22,880 nt of DNA from a virus. A program made the position numbers and the translations under genes. The notes under the pieces were generated by a model that made no database searches, was not told the origin of the DNA, and worked only from the letters and a program-made list of their open reading frames with translations. The stretch lies in IMG/VR virus record IMGVR_UViG_3300046460_000402, positions 1 to 22,880 of that record; one strand, given 5' to 3'. This document shows positions 22,167-22,880 of the stretch, one piece after another. Numbering within the stretch: the first letter of the stretch is position 1; the number at the start of each line of letters is the position of its first letter.

Positions 22167-22880
22167 ATGCCCAACATGAACGCACCCAGCGACTTCGTCT
22201 TCGCCGCCCCACCGCCGGCGGGCCTTTTCGGCAAGCTGGCGCGCTATCGCCAGCGTTACGGCACAGTGCACGCGCTGGCGCGGTTCGCCGCGACGAAGGT
22301 GCCGGGGATCTGGCCGGTGATCGGCCCCGCCGTCACCCGCGGATATCGGGAGCGCTGGAAGCGGCAAGAGGGCGTGAAGCTGCTCAACCTCGGCGGCGGC
22401 GGCAACATCATCGAAGGGGCGCTCACGGCCGACCTCGACCCGCGCGCCGATACCTATATGAATCTCGCACGGACGCTTCCCTTCGCCGATGCGTCGATCG
22501 ACCTCATCTTCACTGAAGAATTCATCGAGCATATCAGCAAGGCGGATGCCGCGATCATGCTGCGGGAGTGCCACCGCGTGCTGAAACCCGGCGGCGCCCT
22601 GCGTATCGCCACTCCCGACCTCGATTGGCTGGGCGCCAGTGTGAGCGCTGGAATCATCCCCTGCGATCTCGTGAACTCGACCTTTTACGAACACGGGCAC
22701 CGATACATCTATTCCCGGGCCGAGATGCTGAGCGCATTGGCATTGGCGGGTTTCAGCGATGCGAGGCACTCGACGTACAAGGACCCGACATCGGAGCTGG
22801 GTTTCCTCGACAGCCATGCCGACCGGTTCAACCATGATCCGCTGTTGTCGCAATATGTGGAAGCCAGGCGCTCGGAATAG
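22167..22880 (+). CDS. Class I SAM-dependent methyltransferase (type 11-like)
   Basis: The 237-aa product carries 'KLLNLGGGGN' (71-80, motif I variant), acidic 'ADLDP' (88-92), 'LPFADASIDLIFTEEFIEHI' (104-123), and the 'LRECHRVLKPGGALRIATPD' block (132-151) typical of Methyltransf_11 enzymes. The stop TAG is the last codon of the window, so the gene is complete. ATG at 22167 is preceded by AAGGAGC about 11 nt upstream; ATG at 22176 is an alternative. With the FkbM gene it forms a likely two-gene unit of glycan-modifying type, as in O-antigen or exopolysaccharide clusters. The window ends here, so the rest of any cluster is not seen. Confidence 0.85.
   Translation: MPNMNAPSDFVFAAPPPAGLFGKLARYRQRYGTVHALARFAATKVPGIWPVIGPAVTRGYRERWKRQEGVKLLNLGGGGNIIEGALTADLDPRADTYMNLARTLPFADASIDLIFTEEFIEHISKADAAIMLRECHRVLKPGGALRIATPDLDWLGASVSAGIIPCDLVNSTFYEHGHRYIYSRAEMLSALALAGFSDARHSTYKDPTSELGFLDSHADRFNHDPLLSQYVEARRSE

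Noticed and set aside
21200-22234. Long minus-strand open frame (344 codons) across the FkbM gene
   Set aside because: It mirrors a gene with clear methyltransferase motifs; its own translation is His/Arg/Asp-rich without known motifs, typical of a high-GC shadow frame.

Overview
This window looks like a high-GC alphaproteobacterial chromosome. Protein style, codon use and gene content suggest a sphingomonad, but there is no rRNA or other decisive marker, so the assignment is an inference. The sequence mixes host genes with a podovirus-like (T7-type) tail and lysis module.

Region 1 (1-2788, minus strand) is host-like. A FecR-domain secreted protein follows a small exported helical-repeat protein, separated by 4 nt. 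A gap of about 450 bp then carries a tRNA(Tyr)-like cloverleaf with an abnormal T-loop (1952-2034). An XRE-type regulator follows and is transcribed away from the phage genes.

Region 2 (2938-7353, plus strand) is the phage tail start. It encodes tail tubular protein A, a tail tubular/nozzle protein split into two overlapping cistrons, and gp13-like and gp14-like internal virion proteins. The upstream nozzle cistron ends in a polyproline/polyglycine linker and a Hint (intein-like) domain. The genes are tightly packed, with stop/start overlaps.

Region 3 (7368-12799, minus strand) is a block of four host-type genes lying inside the phage order. It encodes a four-TM protein with duplicated soluble halves, a DyP-type peroxidase, a P450 with an unusual I-helix, and a glutaminase.

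Region 4 (13068-16807, plus strand) resumes the virion genes. A large internal virion (ejection-type) protein carries a C-terminal domain with an HG...SC dyad like clan CD peptidases or polymorphic-toxin tips. A terminator overlaps its stop codon. Two low-GC, membrane-anchored paralogues follow that could be immunity genes.

Region 5 (16987-21270) encodes a tail fibre with a T7 gp17-like N-terminus, a coiled-coil/heptad repeat shaft and a likely SGNH esterase tip. It is followed by a small zinc-ribbon-like gene on the opposite strand, a coiled-coil/TM protein, a holin candidate and an overlapping spanin pair (Rz/Rz1). Region 6 (21329-22880) holds two methyltransferases, FkbM type and class I type 11, in the same direction.

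No terminase, portal, capsid, integrase or replication gene is visible, and no endolysin was recognised. The module is either a prophage remnant, a prophage whose head genes lie elsewhere, or a domesticated particle. The strongest candidates for something new are the toxin-like tip on the internal virion protein with its paralogous neighbours, and the Hint domain at the split in the nozzle gene.
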